Source of the DNA: Diogma glabrata
Taxonomy: Eukaryota > Arthropoda > Insecta > Diptera > Cylindrotomidae
Direction of reading: 5' to 3'
Assembly: GCA_963693315.1 (NCBI GenBank)
Contig: OY856187.1
Span: forward strand, 426,057,748-426,121,747
Length of the DNA: 64,000 nt
This document shows positions 21,325 through 34,230 of this stretch, piece by piece (within the stretch, counting starts at the first letter, position 1; each line of letters starts with the position of its first letter). A model generated the notes under the pieces. That model searched no databases, was not told where the DNA came from, and saw only the letters and a list, made by a program, of their open reading frames with translations. A program made the position numbers and the translations under genes.

Positions 21325-21336
21325 TAATATGTTTAA
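21325..21336. repeat. 12-bp target site duplication, right (Penelope block)
   Basis: TAATATGTTTAA is identical to 9094-9105. Confidence 0.85.
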
Positions 21337-21365
21337 CCTGATATTTTTAAATTAATTTAAATTTT

Positions 21366-21706
21366 AACGCATGGAGAAATCAGTTGTTGTTGATTTGGAA
21401 ACTTTCCCTGCGTACTCCAGTTTATGTTACTAACATACGAATCAACGTGAGATATCACATATCACATATCACGGCATATGCAGTTAAATATAACCAGCCA
21501 AGGTGATATATTAGGGCTGGTGAATGAACTCTATTCAGACAACGGTTGCACTCTCAATATTAGTTATAGTATATCCCTTGTTGATGCCACACTAGTGCTT
21601 GCTCGAAAATATGAGCCTTTATATAACTCTATATTTAGGATTTAATTATTGAGGAAGAGAGTTAGTCACATGATTGAGGAATATGCTTCTAACTGGATTA
21701 TTGACA
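21366..21706 (+). repeat. Dispersed repeat family 2, copy 1 (~350 bp)
   Basis: This is related to 23221-23568 and 56197-56552, all in the same orientation. Shared landmarks are CATGGAGAAATCAG at the start, a TGAACT-TTCA-ACGGTTGC-type block, GCTTGCTCGAAAATATGAGCC in the middle and GATTGAGGAATATGC at the end. No reading frame, pol III boxes or terminal repeats were recognised. The family is unknown to me. Confidence 0.65.
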
Positions 21707-22846
21707 ACAACCTATAATTTTATTTTTTTTCTGTAATTTTTTTTAAAAATTTGTTTTTCACCTATTATTTTATTTTAATTTTCCCCATCTTATGAAATAT
21801 TGAACTGTATCATATTTTTTTATATCGTTTCTTTAAAATACAGGAAGAACAATAAACAAACAACTTTGCGTCGATTAATACTTCGGAACGCTGGAACGGA
21901 AAATTAAATCAAAAATGTTCTAAATGCTAAATATAGATAATGAAAAGTGAAAATGGAAAAAAATAAAAAACAAGAAACTGACAAATTCTAATTCTCACAT
22001 TTAGTTCAACTTAGGTTTTAGAAAATCAAAGCAGCACCCTTCATCTTTTTAGCTTAAATGGCTACGACAAAGTACAACAACCAAATTTCTTCCATAACCT
22101 TGCAATTTTAATGAAATAATATTTAATCCATTAATAACAAGGCTTTTGAATTTAATACTATTCCGACCGACACTAGAGCTAAATCCTTCAAACTTTGGTA
22201 AATTTTAATTTTGCTTTAACACCAAATAAAAAAGGTTATAATCCTTTAATTTATATTGTATACATGGGTTGGTTCATGCTGTAATTATTTGAATTATATT
22301 TTCATGTCATGGTCCAACTAAATAAATCAAAGATATATAAAATTAATGTATTTCAAGTTAAAAAAAAACAAATTTTCCTGTAATTTTCGTAAATTTTTTA
22401 CAAAATTTCATTGCGATAATAAATTTTTTGGTCTTGTTTTTGAATTAAACATTTTTTTGTGATTATAATCTTAACTTACTGAAGTGAAAATTGAAATTGA
22501 GGAAAATTAAAATTATGGTGATGATTCAAAATATTTTTGTGTTGGTTTATTTTATTAATTATCTGGTTCGTAGCTCACTAGCTTACAAAAAAAGGAATAA
22601 AAGAATATTTAAGATGAATTGCATTTTTTAAATATAATGAAAATTTGCTAAAATATATGACCAAATACTCATACTTGGTTTTTATGGTGCTCAAAGTTGA
22701 ACGTTGATATGGTTTCAATTCAATTCAACTTTTCTGTTAGATCTTAAGTTTTGTTTTATGGACAAACATCTTACCAAATCTTAACTACATATTATTAAAT
22801 AAATTCGATGAATTTTACCGGTGGTACTTGGTGAAATATGATGAAT
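21707..22846. other. AT-rich sequence, no gene seen
   Basis: There is no open frame of interest, RNA gene or obvious repeat. Confidence 0.5.
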
Positions 22847-23008
22847 AATTGTAAATAAAACTTCTTGTTGTAGTATTTCGCAATTGAACTTTTATTATTG
22901 ATAAATTAACTAATTTGACTATATTTAATTTATTTATAGTTAACTATAATTTATTAATAATAAAAACTCAAATGCGAAATACTACAACAAGGCATTTTAT
23001 TTACAATT
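22847..23008. mobile_element. Hairpin MITE (~162 bp)
   Basis: Ends of ~60 bp are inverted repeats of each other: AATTGTAAATAAAA, then TTGTTGTAGTATTTCGCA on the left and TGCGAAATACTACAACAA, then TTTTATTTACAATT on the right, with a short AT-rich loop. It is non-coding. The superfamily cannot be assigned from the ends. Confidence 0.7.
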
Positions 23009-23220
23009 ACCTATTATTAGTTCAATATGGCATGCTACATGATGAAAAGATGAAAAAAATCTGATAAAAAATATGACAATGATTAATTATATTATATTGA
23101 TTAATTCTAGTTAATTTAAATTAGAGGTTACAAGACCACTTTTTCAATTCCTTAAGGGATTTAAGATGTAAATTTGTTTGTATCAACCCACGGTAGGAGC
23201 AGTTTTTTTTACAAATTTGT

Positions 23221-23568
23221 ACCCATGGAGGAATCAGAGTTTTTTAATGCGTATATTTTTTTTTTATTTGTGATCTACGAGTGTGACAACCTCGAATACT
23301 TTGGTTCCTGCTATTGACATACAATTGAACGTGAACTATCAATACCACTGGCAATATCAGTGAGATATCACTAGCCAAAGTAGTATCTTGGAGGTCCTGG
23401 TGCATGAACTATGTTCATGCAACGATTCTTAATCTTAGTAATGAATTATTCCTGGATATTGCCATGCTATTGTGCTTGCTCGAAGAAATGTGCCCACTAT
23501 ATGTGGGGTTTAATCATTGAGGTAGAGAGCGTGTCACATAATTAAAGAATATGCCACTAGCTGTGTTA
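23221..23568 (+). repeat. Dispersed repeat family 2, copy 2
   Basis: This has the same block order as 21366-21706: CATGGAGGAATCAG, CATGAACTATGTTCATGCAACG, GCTTGCTCGAAGAAATGTG, and GAATATGCCACTAGCTGTGTTATTG near the end. It is diverged by many substitutions and non-coding. Confidence 0.65.
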
Positions 23569-24314
23569 TTGGAAAATAATTTTTTAATCAAAATGCTTAC
23601 CAAGCATGCTTGCCGGTTAGACTCTTTGCACATCAGTATTTAACAATTACTTCTCGTTCTACATGACAATATTAAAACGATAGTAAAAATCCTTTTAGTA
23701 TTATTATAGACACAATTTTATTTATAAACATTAATGGAAATAACAAATTAAACAATTTTATTACCAGGAAAGAAAATGTGATTGATAAGTTGTGAAAAAA
23801 TGTAGCTGACATACTGAAACAGTTGATCGTTTTGCTTGAAAATAGTTAATAAAAAACAATCAACTTGAGACTAATTTGTTACACAATCTTCTCCATCAAA
23901 TTTATCTTAAAATCACTTCATTACATCACCATGATTTTGATTATTTTTTTCTACATGAAGAAAATGTATATACGTACAGGAAAAATAATACAACACAATA
24001 AATTTGCAAAAATAACGCTTTAGATTTTATAACAAACGAGACAGGATCCTTTTGAGTAACAGTAGTAAAACATAGTTTTTCCAACTAGAACATGAAGTTT
24101 AACGTACATCATTCTGTTAAAATAGGGCAAACATGTTTCAAATTTTGTTGTTTTGAGCTTTCTTTTTATATTTAGGGATGCTTTAGTTTTTTAGAAAATA
24201 ATCATATATTTTCTTTTAATAAAAAGTGTTGTGAATACAAATTACAATAAGGATTCCAACAACACATAGAGACCTTTAAGACCTAAGTCCCACACAACAT
24301 GCTTTCTGAGATGT
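23569..24314. other. AT-rich sequence, no gene seen
   Basis: No protein segment or repeat was recognised between the family 2 copy and the non-LTR fragment. Confidence 0.5.
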
Positions 24315-24525
24315 TGATGGACGCTTTTTTTAAACCTTTGTGGATTGACACAACTCAAGACAGATGATTCAGAAAAATCATTTCATTTATACGTTCTACG
24401 GACAAAGAAGCCTCTTTGCAGTCTGTCACTGTATCAGTGTGGGATCGCAACAATTTGGCTGTGTGTACTAACCGACTTACGAGTGAAATGGGGTAAGAAT
24501 ATGGTTGAGGCATGGCATATATAAA
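24315..24525 (-). pseudogene. Non-LTR ORF2 C-terminal fragment
   Basis: On the minus strand the decayed reading (TRKSVSTHSQIV, then RGFFVRRTYK, then NPQRFK) matches the C-terminal end of the related copies at 33387-34230 and 29765-31940 (QSVCANSQTVEI, RDFFVRTSY, NPQRF). It contains at least one stop and is heavily truncated. It belongs to the same jockey/I-like family. Confidence 0.65.
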
Positions 24526-27500
24526 TATACTAATCTATCAGAGAGTATAACTTAAAAATGTTGTGAAATAAAATCAAAAACGAAAACAAATAAACTTTAA
24601 CTTAATAATCAAACAACTGTTGCCAAACACAATTACGGATACGTTTACGAAATCAATTCTATTGATTACATAATCAGGTCATGCACGAGCTTTTCAAATA
24701 TAATCATATATATATGTAGAGAATTTTCGTATTGAAAATTAAAGTTATACACATACGTATAAAAAAATAAAAATGTATTAAAAACTATAAGTACACACTC
24801 TCACTAACACTTCTAAAAATTATAAGAAAATCAATTTTTAAACGTGACAAAAATACAATAAATGGTATATAAAAGTTTAGTTACTGGTAAGAAAAGGATA
24901 GAAAAGATAAATTTGCGGGAAAAAAGTTGTACGAATATAAAAAAAAGGTTATCGGGCAATGGATTAAGGTGTTCTTATACATGGAGATATATTGTTAACT
25001 AAGCTTTTAGTTTTTTGTTATATAAAATATGGTTGTGTTTAATTTTTAAACCATTGTAAGTTAGATCCCAATGGGTATCATTTTGAAGTAAGGTTCGGTT
25101 CGCAACGAATAAAACATAACTTATGGAGGAAATATTTTGTGCGATTTATCATAAAACACAAAAAATAAATGAACTGCTTTAAGAGAAACACTCGCTACTT
25201 TTCTAGGACATAGAAATAGTAGTACTGGTATTTAGTGGGATTTTATGGTAGCAAAACCTGCACGAAATATAACTTCGTGATGAGAGATGAATCTAATGGA
25301 CCAAAAAAGAGAACTTCAATTAAAAGTCAACTTCCTATGCGTGTGACATTTTTAAAAGCTAAAAAATGCTTTTATTTGTGCAAAAGCTAAATTTATTCTA
25401 AGCTCCTAGCAGCCACTTCCAACATCTAGAATAACTCTTAAGTTGAACAGATTATAAGGTACCAGTAATATACAGTATCATCGAGCATGACTAATTTTTT
25501 TAAAGTTACAAAGGTAGAGTTACAATTTTTTTTCATTTCAACTCTTTGTCAAAAATAAATATTTGTGGGTTTATTGATTTGTAAGTAAAGGTTATTGGTT
25601 GGTATAACTAACTCTTCAATAATAAAAAATATTAAATTTAACATCTCCTTAAATATAAAAAAAATCATTTATATTTTGGTTAAATCACAATGTCAAATTA
25701 ACAAGGTGCTCTCTTATGAAAACGAAAGAATAACATCAAACATGAAAAACACAGATAATCTTTATCCCATTTTACGACAAAATATTGAAAATCATCTCAT
25801 GTGTATGCATGACTCAACATCCTTTATTGCTTAAAAAAAAATTTTGTTTCGTTTCCCTCCTTCCATTTTTTCTCTTTTTTCATTAATTTTCTCTAAATAC
25901 AGTTCTTCATATGATTACTAAGCGAGATTCTATTTTCTTTTATTATAAATTTTCATCAGAAAATAATAAGGAAAAAATTTAAATATTGAAACGTGGTTTT
26001 GAATAAATGATTTTTCCGAAAAATGTTTACCAAATGAAAATATATCTGGAAAAATTGAGAGGTTTGTTATTATTGTTTTTGTGTTAGAAAAATAAGCGGT
26101 TATAGGAAGAACATAAGATTTTCAAGTGTAGAAATTAAGACTTTTGCTGTTTTGGAGGCAATGCACAAATATAAAATAATTCACTCGTTTTGTCGTGTTT
26201 CCGCATAATTTTATGTTTATATAACTTCTTTTTAGATTGTATTCTTGATCAATTTTAATGTTTTACGAACATATCTAATCATGTCAATTGAAACTGTTCT
26301 CTAAACTTTTACGTTTATAAATTAAAATCGCATGATAATAAAACGATGGCACTTAGCATATTTGGCAAGCTTAGTCAAACCATTTCACTGTCAATCCATA
26401 CTAAATGCCAAACAAAATAAAATTTGAGAAATATTGGGGATTAAAGTAAAATGAAAATTGAATAGTGTTCAGGCTCACAACTAACAAAGACGAAATACAA
26501 GACAAGAAAAACGAAATTCCAACTTAAGTTTATAATTGCAATTTAAGACTTACAAATAAAGCTTTGATTTAAAATAATCTAAACATATACTTTAAAAAGC
26601 GAAATATTTCTAGTAAACTTTCAACCTTAATTCACTCTAGTCAGATAGTTGAACCTCCGTTTTTGTAGTGAGAGTTATTTAGCTATCTACATATAATATA
26701 ACACCCTTACGTCGAAGAGACCAAACACATTTTTTTTGATTAAACAACTTTACTGATATCATATAAAAAAAAACTCAATAAAATGCTAGATTAAAATAGC
26801 TGTATCATTTGCCAACAGTTTGGCTTATTGTTCGAACATTCATATATAAGCTTTATATTCAATGCAAAACTTAGTTGCAGTATAATGAGCATTAAATTGG
26901 GTACACATATGTTGCTTGATCGTCCAAAATTAAGCTTTAAGTTCGTCGCAAATCATGCTTTTCGTTCGGTTTTCAATTTAAAAAAATTAAGATTCTAAGG
27001 ACACATACTTTAAAACCATACGAAGGCTACATTTATTGATACCGTAAAAAAATCAACATCTTAAAGTAAAATTTAAACATAACAATCAGCTTGTTCTGAA
27101 TAAAACTCTTCTCCATCCTTTCCTGTTTTAGACGGGGTTTGTCGATAAGAGCCTTTCATAAAAAATAATTGCATTGAAATTTTAATAATTTTGTTTTTTT
27201 CAAACTTATATATTTTGTCTTGATACGAGCCGGCGCGGCGTGTCAAATAGATTCTTAGAGTTTTTTAAGAAAAATTAAAAAAAAATTAAAACTTGAAAGT
27301 AATGACATAAAATAAAATAAACTTTTAAAATTAAACTTTTCTTGTAATAAAATTTCCAAATAAACAACAAACCACAAAACAATAATAGTTTTAGTAATAA
27401 TACCAAAAAACAATTTGTTCTTTCTGTAACAAGAAGCAAATGAAACGTAACACCTTATTAATTCATTAAATTATTTAAACGAAAATATGAAAATAAATTT

Positions 27501-27959
27501 TTAGTTTTCGGGTTTTCTGTGGAAAAGTTGTAAATAAGTATTTTTAACAAAAAACAACTCGTTTCGTTTTATATTTATGCTTTACATGTATGTTGGTAAA
27601 TGTATATCATACGTGTATATAAATATATGAATTATGAAATATGACTTTTAGGTTCATAGATCACGTAATGGGATTCAGAAAAATTGTGGAATAAAACAAC
27701 AACACAACATGTAATTGAAATTCAGTAAAATGCCAATTGAAAATTGAATTTTATCAATTTGTTTGTTGTGTTTATGGATTTTTTATTATATTAATTAATT
27801 TTGATTTTTACTGTAAATTATTTAAAAATATAAACTGATATTTGTCGCTTAATAGAAGTATCACACAGTTACGAATTTGATATTCTGCAAATCTACCGTT
27901 TATAAATGTTTGTTTATTCACTGATTTAAAAGAAAATAAATGGTCAATGTTTGTTTTAA
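24526..27959. other. AT-rich sequence, no gene supported
   Basis: This is 3.4 kb of AT-rich DNA without a convincing coding segment. The frame at 25595-25834 (79 codons) is low-complexity and matches nothing known to me. No clear inverted repeats, tRNA or promoter elements were seen. Confidence 0.5.
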
Positions 27960-28389
27960 TTAGTTTAATATTTATTACTTCGGTCTGAAAGCCCTAAGTA
28001 TTACATTCATGAGCTCAAAGTGAAATTCTTACCCCCACTTTTTTGGCATTTCTCGACGTTTTAGGACCTACTGATTCTAAAAAAGCAAAAAAAAAATGTA
28101 TGTCTGTTTGTAGGCCGGCCGTCATTACCTACGCTGCAGGGAAAACCGCTGGAGGGATTTCAAAAAATTTTCTAAAAATAGCCATACTTAAGGGACAGGT
28201 CCGAAAGGACGCTGTGTTCGATAACTGTACCGGAAGTGTGTCAAAAAATCATTAAGTGTGTCAAAAACAGCAAATTTGCTTATTTTTGGATTAAAATACG
28301 TTCATTTTAAGTGATTACGAGTAGGAACATTGAATTTGGAGAAATCTTGATGGTCGGGATTGGTATGTAAGACCAAAATCTAGATTATT

Positions 28390-28925
28390 GCATTATAAGT
28401 TTGTCAAATAAAAGTTGTCAAGTGTGTCAAAAGAAAGATTTTTATTTATTTTTTATTTTTTATTTATTTTTATTTATTTTTTTACCCAATTTTTTGGAAA
28501 AAATAAAATGAATTTTTGTTTGAAATGAAATTTTATTATTATTATTGAGAATTATGGCATTAAAAGTTTGTCAAAAAAATGTTGTCAAGTGTGTCGAAAG
28601 AAAGATTTGTATATAGTTTTTTACCCAATTTTTCGAAAAAAAATAAAATTGTTTGTTTGAAATGAAATTTTATTATTATTATTGAGAATTATGGCATTAT
28701 AAGTTTGTCAACAAATGTTGTCAAGTGTGTCACAAGAAAGGTTTTTATTTATTTTTTTCCCAATTTTTTTAGAGAAAAATAAAATTAAAAGTTTGTATGA
28801 CATGAAATTTGATTATTATTATAGAGAATTATGGCATTATAAGTTTGTCAAAAAAATAATGTCAAGTGTGTCAAAAAATGATTTCATTTATTTTTTTAGC
28901 CAATTTTTTGGAAAAAAAATGTAGC
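28390..28925 (+). repeat. Tandem repeat inside family 3 (~140-165 bp period)
   Basis: GTTTGTCAA...GTTGTCAAGTGTGTC followed by AAGAAAGATTT, a T-rich stretch, CCCAATTTTTTGG and TATTATTGAGAATTATGGCAT recurs about four times (near 28402, 28567, 28704 and 28843). Confidence 0.7.
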
Positions 28926-28959
28926 TGTTTTTATGACGTATATGTAATTAAAAATGAAA

Positions 28960-29315
28960 TTGGACATGGGAATTTTTGAATTTATTATAGTTTTTGAAAT
29001 ATTTTTGGAATTTTGAAAAAGTTTGTATTTTTGATTTTGTAAGAATTTTTGGAATATTTTTAGAATTATGAAAAATTTTTAATTTTTGATTTTATTATAA
29101 TTTTTGGAATTTTGAAAAAATTTTCAATTTTTGATTTTGTAATAATTTTTGCAATATTTTTAGAATTTTGGAAAAAGTTTGAATTTTTAAGAAATTTTGG
29201 AATATTATCGGAATTTAGAAAAAGTTTAAATATTTGATTTTATTCTAATTTTTGGAATATTTTTGGAATTTTGAAAAAGTTTGATTTTATTTAATTTAAC
29301 AATATTTTTGGAATT
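28960..29315 (+). repeat. Tandem AT-rich array (~60 bp period) inside family 3
   Basis: The pattern TTTTTGATTTTATTATAA, TTTTTGGAATATTTTTGGAA, TTTTGAAAAAGTTTG recurs about six times with substitutions and dropouts. The same array is present, complemented, at about 57040-57550. Confidence 0.7.
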
Positions 29316-29764
29316 TTGATTATAATTTTCCGGCAACGTATTAATGTTTCGTGTTAGTTTTGTAATAAATTTTTAAACAGAGATAAAAAATATTTGTACT
29401 TTAACAAAGAGTTATGTTTGATATACATCGCTGCCTAAAACTAAAAACCATGTCCTCGTGAAAGTTTTTTGCCGAAAACTATATTAAAATCCTTAGCACA
29501 GACTTGATATCTCAGAGCTGTGAGATTTTAGCCCCTCCATATTTTAATGTTTTATCTTAAAGAGTTTTATTTTAAAAATAATATATGTATATGAGTTAAT
29601 CTTATAATAAAGGACTTATTTTGTCTTTTTAAACCTAAACTGTGGCTCCAATAAAATGGTTTCAAAGATTTGTCTTCCAGAAATTACTTTTTTTTACAAT
29701 AGCTTTGTACCGGTCCCGCAACAAACGTAACCCAAACTTTTTTAATTAACTAACAAACATTGTG

Positions 29765-31938
29765 AACTAGATTAGAGCAAAGTCCCCTAATTGTGAGGAT
29801 ATCGTTACCGGTGACTTAAACGTTCACAACAAATCATGGTTGGAATTCTCCAAATCGACCGACCATGTTGAATATAGTGGAAAACTGGCAGAAATTTTTA
29901 CCGCGTCTCAGGGCCTTTTCCAAATTGTATAAAACCCAACTTTCACACCCCGTAATGGCGGTGATATCAGTTTTCATTATATCTCTATCTTACCACAACG
30001 CAAGATATTACGCGTGTCGATAACACGAAAGGTAGTCTTGGAAATTCTGATCATTATTTAGTTTTGTTATCAAAACTTATTTACTTAAAACTACAGCTCC
30101 CAAGCTCCGTAAAATATTTCACTTCTAAAAAATGGATAAGAGTGGTCTTCAAAATTTTTTCCATGGTTTCCAGTTCGACCGTCATTGTTTTTACACTGGC
30201 AATGTGAATGTTTCTGCTCAAAACTTTACAGAAACCATCCAATTTGTTGTTTGTCGCAAATAAAATGCTTGTATTCGAAAGCTACATTAGCGACACTTAG
30301 AAACAAACGTAGATCATTTAACATATGGATTCATAACAAAACTCCTGCTAATTGATCCCAATATCTTAAGGCCAACAAAATATCTAACCAGATTATCTCA
30401 AACGAAAAGTCTGATATTGACAGAGCGAACGCCTCAAAACTTAAGTCTATGTCTATTTCTGAGTATTTCCCTCAGTTTCCCCTGGTATATTTCCCTCGTG
30501 CTGGAAGTTGGCAAATGTCCAGCCCGTCCCCAAAAAGGGACCAAAATCCGATATTTCAAATTATAGGCCAATAGCTTTACTATCGGTCCTATCCAAAGTA
30601 TACAAACATTATATTAATACAGTTATTCCAAAATTTCTGGAAGTAAATCATTTAATCAACTACCGATCTATTAAACTATGTAGCACATTGTTAGAACATC
30701 ATACCTGATAAAGGTGATGGAACATACGTTATCGTTTTAGACATCTCCAAGGCATTCGATCGAGTCTGGCATGCCAACTTCATCAACAAGCTCGTTGCGT
30801 ATGGTTTTCATCCCAATATTGTGAAGCTGATTCAAAATTTTCTATCAAACCGATACATTTCGGTCTCCTTAGACGGATTTTCTTCTGAGTCTAAACTAAT
30901 TAACGCTGGTGTACCTCAAGGCTCAGTAGCTTGTCCCCAACTCTATGTTTGATTTATATCAACGAATTGTTGAAAATCACCAGCAACCCAATAAATAGTT
31001 TTGCAGATGATAGTACTCTACACAAGCCGTTCGAGCCCCTTCCCTCAAAAGGTAAAATACACGAAGGAATTAATCCCGCCCGGGGAGACACTGCCATAAA
31101 CGTGAATAAGGACCTAAAAAAAATCGCCGATTGGGGTGACCAAAACCTGGTCAATTTTAACTCTACCAAAAAACAGCTGTTGATTGTTTCCAGATCAAAG
31201 ACCGAGTTCCCCAAAGGCATTTTATTCAGTATGTATGATGAACCAATAGGTGAATGTGAAAACATTCGTTTATTGGGTGTCACAGTTTCAGATGACCTAC
31301 TCTGGATCGATCATGTAATGGCGATGGCAAAAGGCGCGTTTAGATAACTAGGCCTCCTAAATAGATGCAAAAAAATGCTCACTCCATATTCGTCTTTGTA
31401 CAACAGTACTCCATCTGTTGTCAAGTTTAGGGTGCTGCTTCTGTTTCCATCTTTGCCCTCTTGGACTCTGTTCAAAAGCGGGTTATACGAATTGTGGATG
31501 ATCGAGATTGGACATCAAAACTTGATTCCCTACAACATTGTCGCACTGACCTCGTTGTTTTTTACAAATATCGTCATCAACAGTGCTCAGATGAAATCAG
31601 CAGCATCATACCTCAAACTTATTCTTACCCCGGTTGTGCTCGGCAATCGGTTTTACTCGGCTAGCGCAAGCAATCAAACGGTCGAGATCCCACCCTGTCA
31701 TACTGGCAGATCGCAGAAAGACTTTTTTGTCCGAACTGCATACAAATGGAACAGTTTGCTGGAATCCATAGTCTCAGGTGGTTTCAATGCGCAGAGGTTT
31801 AAAAAAGCGTTCATTAACACCTTAGGGCGCAAGTTATTGTGGGACGTAGGTAAAAGGTATTTATGTGTTGTTGTGACGGATACTGTAAACCCTATAACAC
31901 AAAGCTTTTTAATTAAAAACAAACAAACAAAATATTGA
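29765..31938 (+). pseudogene. Degenerate non-LTR retrotransposon (endonuclease + RT)
   Basis: Decayed coding sequence in several frames. Near 29800-29930 is an apurinic-type endonuclease segment (TGDLNVHNKSWLEFS, then GLFQIV) and GNSDHYL near 30045. The RT begins at LANVQPVPKKGPKSDISNYRPIALLS (from 30511), followed by VIVLDISKAFDRVWH (30735-30779), AGVPQGSVA (30904-30930), NSFADDSTLH (30997-31026), LLGVTVSDDLLW and FVRTAYKWNSLLESI, ending with a stop at 31938. Stops and frameshifts are frequent, and a block is missing between the finger region and the first catalytic aspartate. Same family as the fragments at 24315, 33387 and, more distantly, 7594. Inactive. Confidence 0.85.
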
Positions 31939-32640
31939 GCTCGACATTATCAAATGTCAATATGGGAATAAGGCTATCAAATTGCAATATGGGAACACCT
32001 CTGAACTCATTTTAATTTAAATTTTAAAATGTTCTCAAAATTTACTTTATCTCAAATTAACGATATTATGGAAAACATATTACATATTTACAATTTAACA
32101 AAACGAACACACATTGAAGAATTCCTGTATATATGATGAAAAATATGTTTGTAATCATTATTTATATCCTTTGATATTTAGGGGTAAATATATGTATATA
32201 AATGAAACATCAATTTTTTGACAAATATAAAATCAGCGTCTAATCAATATTAATGGAGTATGATAGTGATTTATATGGTGCAGTAAAAATCGATGATTCG
32301 TCAACGCAATAAATTTTTCTTTGTTTGCTAGTAAATTGGAAATCTAATTTATGTTTTCTGGGTTTTTATTAGAAAGCTGTTGTAAATAATTTTGAATGAT
32401 ATTGCAAATTTTTGACTGTTGAAAAAATTATATGAATTAAACAGTGATTGATGTGACAATATTTACTTTTTATAATCAGTTTTAGAATAAAAATGAACGT
32501 AAAGAATCACACAGCTAGATGTTTGTGTTGGCAGTAGCATAAAGTGATTAATCAAGAGATATAATCTAAACTCATATTCTCAGGTTGACTAACTTTATTT
32601 ATAAATTCAGATTTATTTACTATTCTAAAAATGGTCATAT
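31939..32640. other. AT-rich sequence, no gene seen
   Basis: The first bases (31940-32000) contain a short duplicated phrase, ATTATCAAATGTCAATATGGGAA and TATCAAATTGCAATATGGGAA, and are probably element 3' UTR. The rest shows nothing recognisable. Confidence 0.45.
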
Positions 32641-32649
32641 ACGTCATTT

Positions 32650-33380
32650 GAGGCCATGTTTGCCAAATATATTTAATCGATTCGTTTCAATACTCAACAT
32701 TAATGCGCATGTTCTCTAGGGATTTTTGGTAGTATTTGCGATAACGATACAATCCAATGATTATCTGGCATAAATCTTATCGAATGACACATAAGCTGAA
32801 AAATCTGAAGCTTGAGCTTAATCGAATAACCGGTCTTAAAAGGCTAAATTTAGGAACCAAAATATCACTTAAAAACTTGCAAAACAGGTAAGAGGTGCTT
32901 TTGGGTGCTTTTTAAATCTAAAGAAATGATTTACCAGCAAACTGAAAGAGGAGACCGAAATATATACTATGGTGAAGTTTGAGCTCAATCGAATAAGATT
33001 GCCAGCGGTTTAGGAGATATTTTCGTTTTTATGAAAACATGGCGACCGCTTGCGGTTTTTTTGGGTTAAGGCTAGTTTTATGTATAGTAATTGTCTTATT
33101 TTGACTAACTTTGATTTCTTGGATATCCAAAGATTCTCTCAAGCATATTTTTTCAACAATTTTTTGGGACACAAATATCGATAAAATTTTGCAAGAGTTT
33201 ATTCTAATCTTTTGAAAATCCAGAAAAATGAGTTTTCGCAAATCTTAGCAAACGACATATAAACTAAAAAAGGAGATTAAAACATGCACCATGCTAAATT
33301 TGGAACTTAATCGAAAAACAGGTCTAAGAATATACTAGCATGTTTAGTAGATATTTCGGTTTTATATAAACAGTTGGCGA
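32650..33380 (+). repeat. Diverged tandem units with 'CTTAATCGAATAA' core
   Basis: A phrase of the type GAGCTTAATCGAATAA, GGTCTTAAAAGG or AGCGGTTTAGGAGATATTTTCG, GAAAACATGGCG appears three times (near 32815, 32980 and 33300), with other similar text between. It is non-coding; the 70-codon minus frame at 33029-33241 is not a gene. Confidence 0.5.
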
Positions 33381-33386
33381 GTTTTT

Positions 33387-34230
33387 TTAAAATCTTTGTG
33401 GATTGAAGGCACCCGAGACTATTGATTCGGGTAAAGCATTCCTTTCGTACGATGTACGTACAAAGAAATCCCTTTTCATTTTATTACTATGACAGTGAGT
33501 AATCTCGACAGTTTGACTGTTTGCACAAACTGATTGACGAGTTAAACGGGGAAAAACATATGTCTGGGGCATTATGGACCTGATTTCATCCGAGCACTGC
33601 CGGTGACGATATTTATAAAAAACAACGAGATCAGCAACAGTGCGACGATGTTGTAGGGAATCAAGATTTAAGGTTAAATTTCGATCACCAACAATTCGTA
33701 TAGCACGCTTTTCAACAGAGTCCAAAAGTGCTAGGATGGTAACAGATGCAGCGCCCCAAACTTGACAACAATACTTCATACAGGGACGAATAAAGGACTT
33801 ATAAATGTGGAGTAATTGTTGCGAAGCAAAATATTTTTTACATCTATTGAGGAGGCCGAGATTTTTTGACGCGCTCTTCGCCATGGCCATTATATTATCG
33901 TTCCAGAGTATGTCATTGGATATTGTGACTCCTAATGAACGAATGCTTTTACATTCGTCTATTTGGTCGTCACATTTATTAATTGAAACATCGTTGGGAA
34001 ACTCGGTCTTATGATCTGGAAACAATCAATAGCTGTGTTTTGGTGGAATTAAAATTGACCAAATTTATGTTTACATTTTTGGCAGCGTCTCTCCGGGTGG
34101 GATTTATTCGTTCATGCATTTTACCCTTTGAAGATAGGGGGACGAATGAATTGTGCAGTGTACTATCATCTGTAAAACTATTTATTGGGTTACTGGTGAT
34201 TTGCAACAGTTCGTTGATATAAATTAAATC
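33387..34230 (-). pseudogene. 5'-truncated non-LTR RT fragment
   Basis: The minus-strand frames 34206-34009 and 34025-33387 join across a frameshift. The first holds ITSNPINSFTDDSTLH, in which the catalytic FADD has become FTDD. The second has SLGVTISNDILWND, LLNRCKKYFASQQLL, SFIRPCMKYCCQVWGAAS, ALLDSVEKRAIRIVGD, and ends NPQRF. It is closely related to 30931-31930. It lacks endonuclease, fingers and motif A, and is inactive. Confidence 0.85.

Larger units (their letters stand above)
27960..29545 (+). repeat. Dispersed repeat family 3, copy 1, with internal tandem arrays
   Basis: This matches 56735-58055 in inverse orientation from end to end: TTACTTCGGTCTGAAAG, GGCATTTCTCGACGTTTTAGG, the tandem zones, CCGGCAACGTATTAATGTTTCG, GATATACATCGCTGCC and GATATCTCAGAGC. 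It carries a GGCCGGCC-containing segment (28114-28121) and GCTGCAGGGAAAACCGCTGG, typical of insect repeats with a 'GTCTGTTTGTAGG' core. It is non-coding. The 70-codon frame at 28043-28255 is not conserved in the other copy. Confidence 0.75.

Noticed and set aside
28043..28255. 70-codon frame in repeat family 3
   Set aside because: The second copy of the repeat does not preserve it, so it is not under coding constraint.
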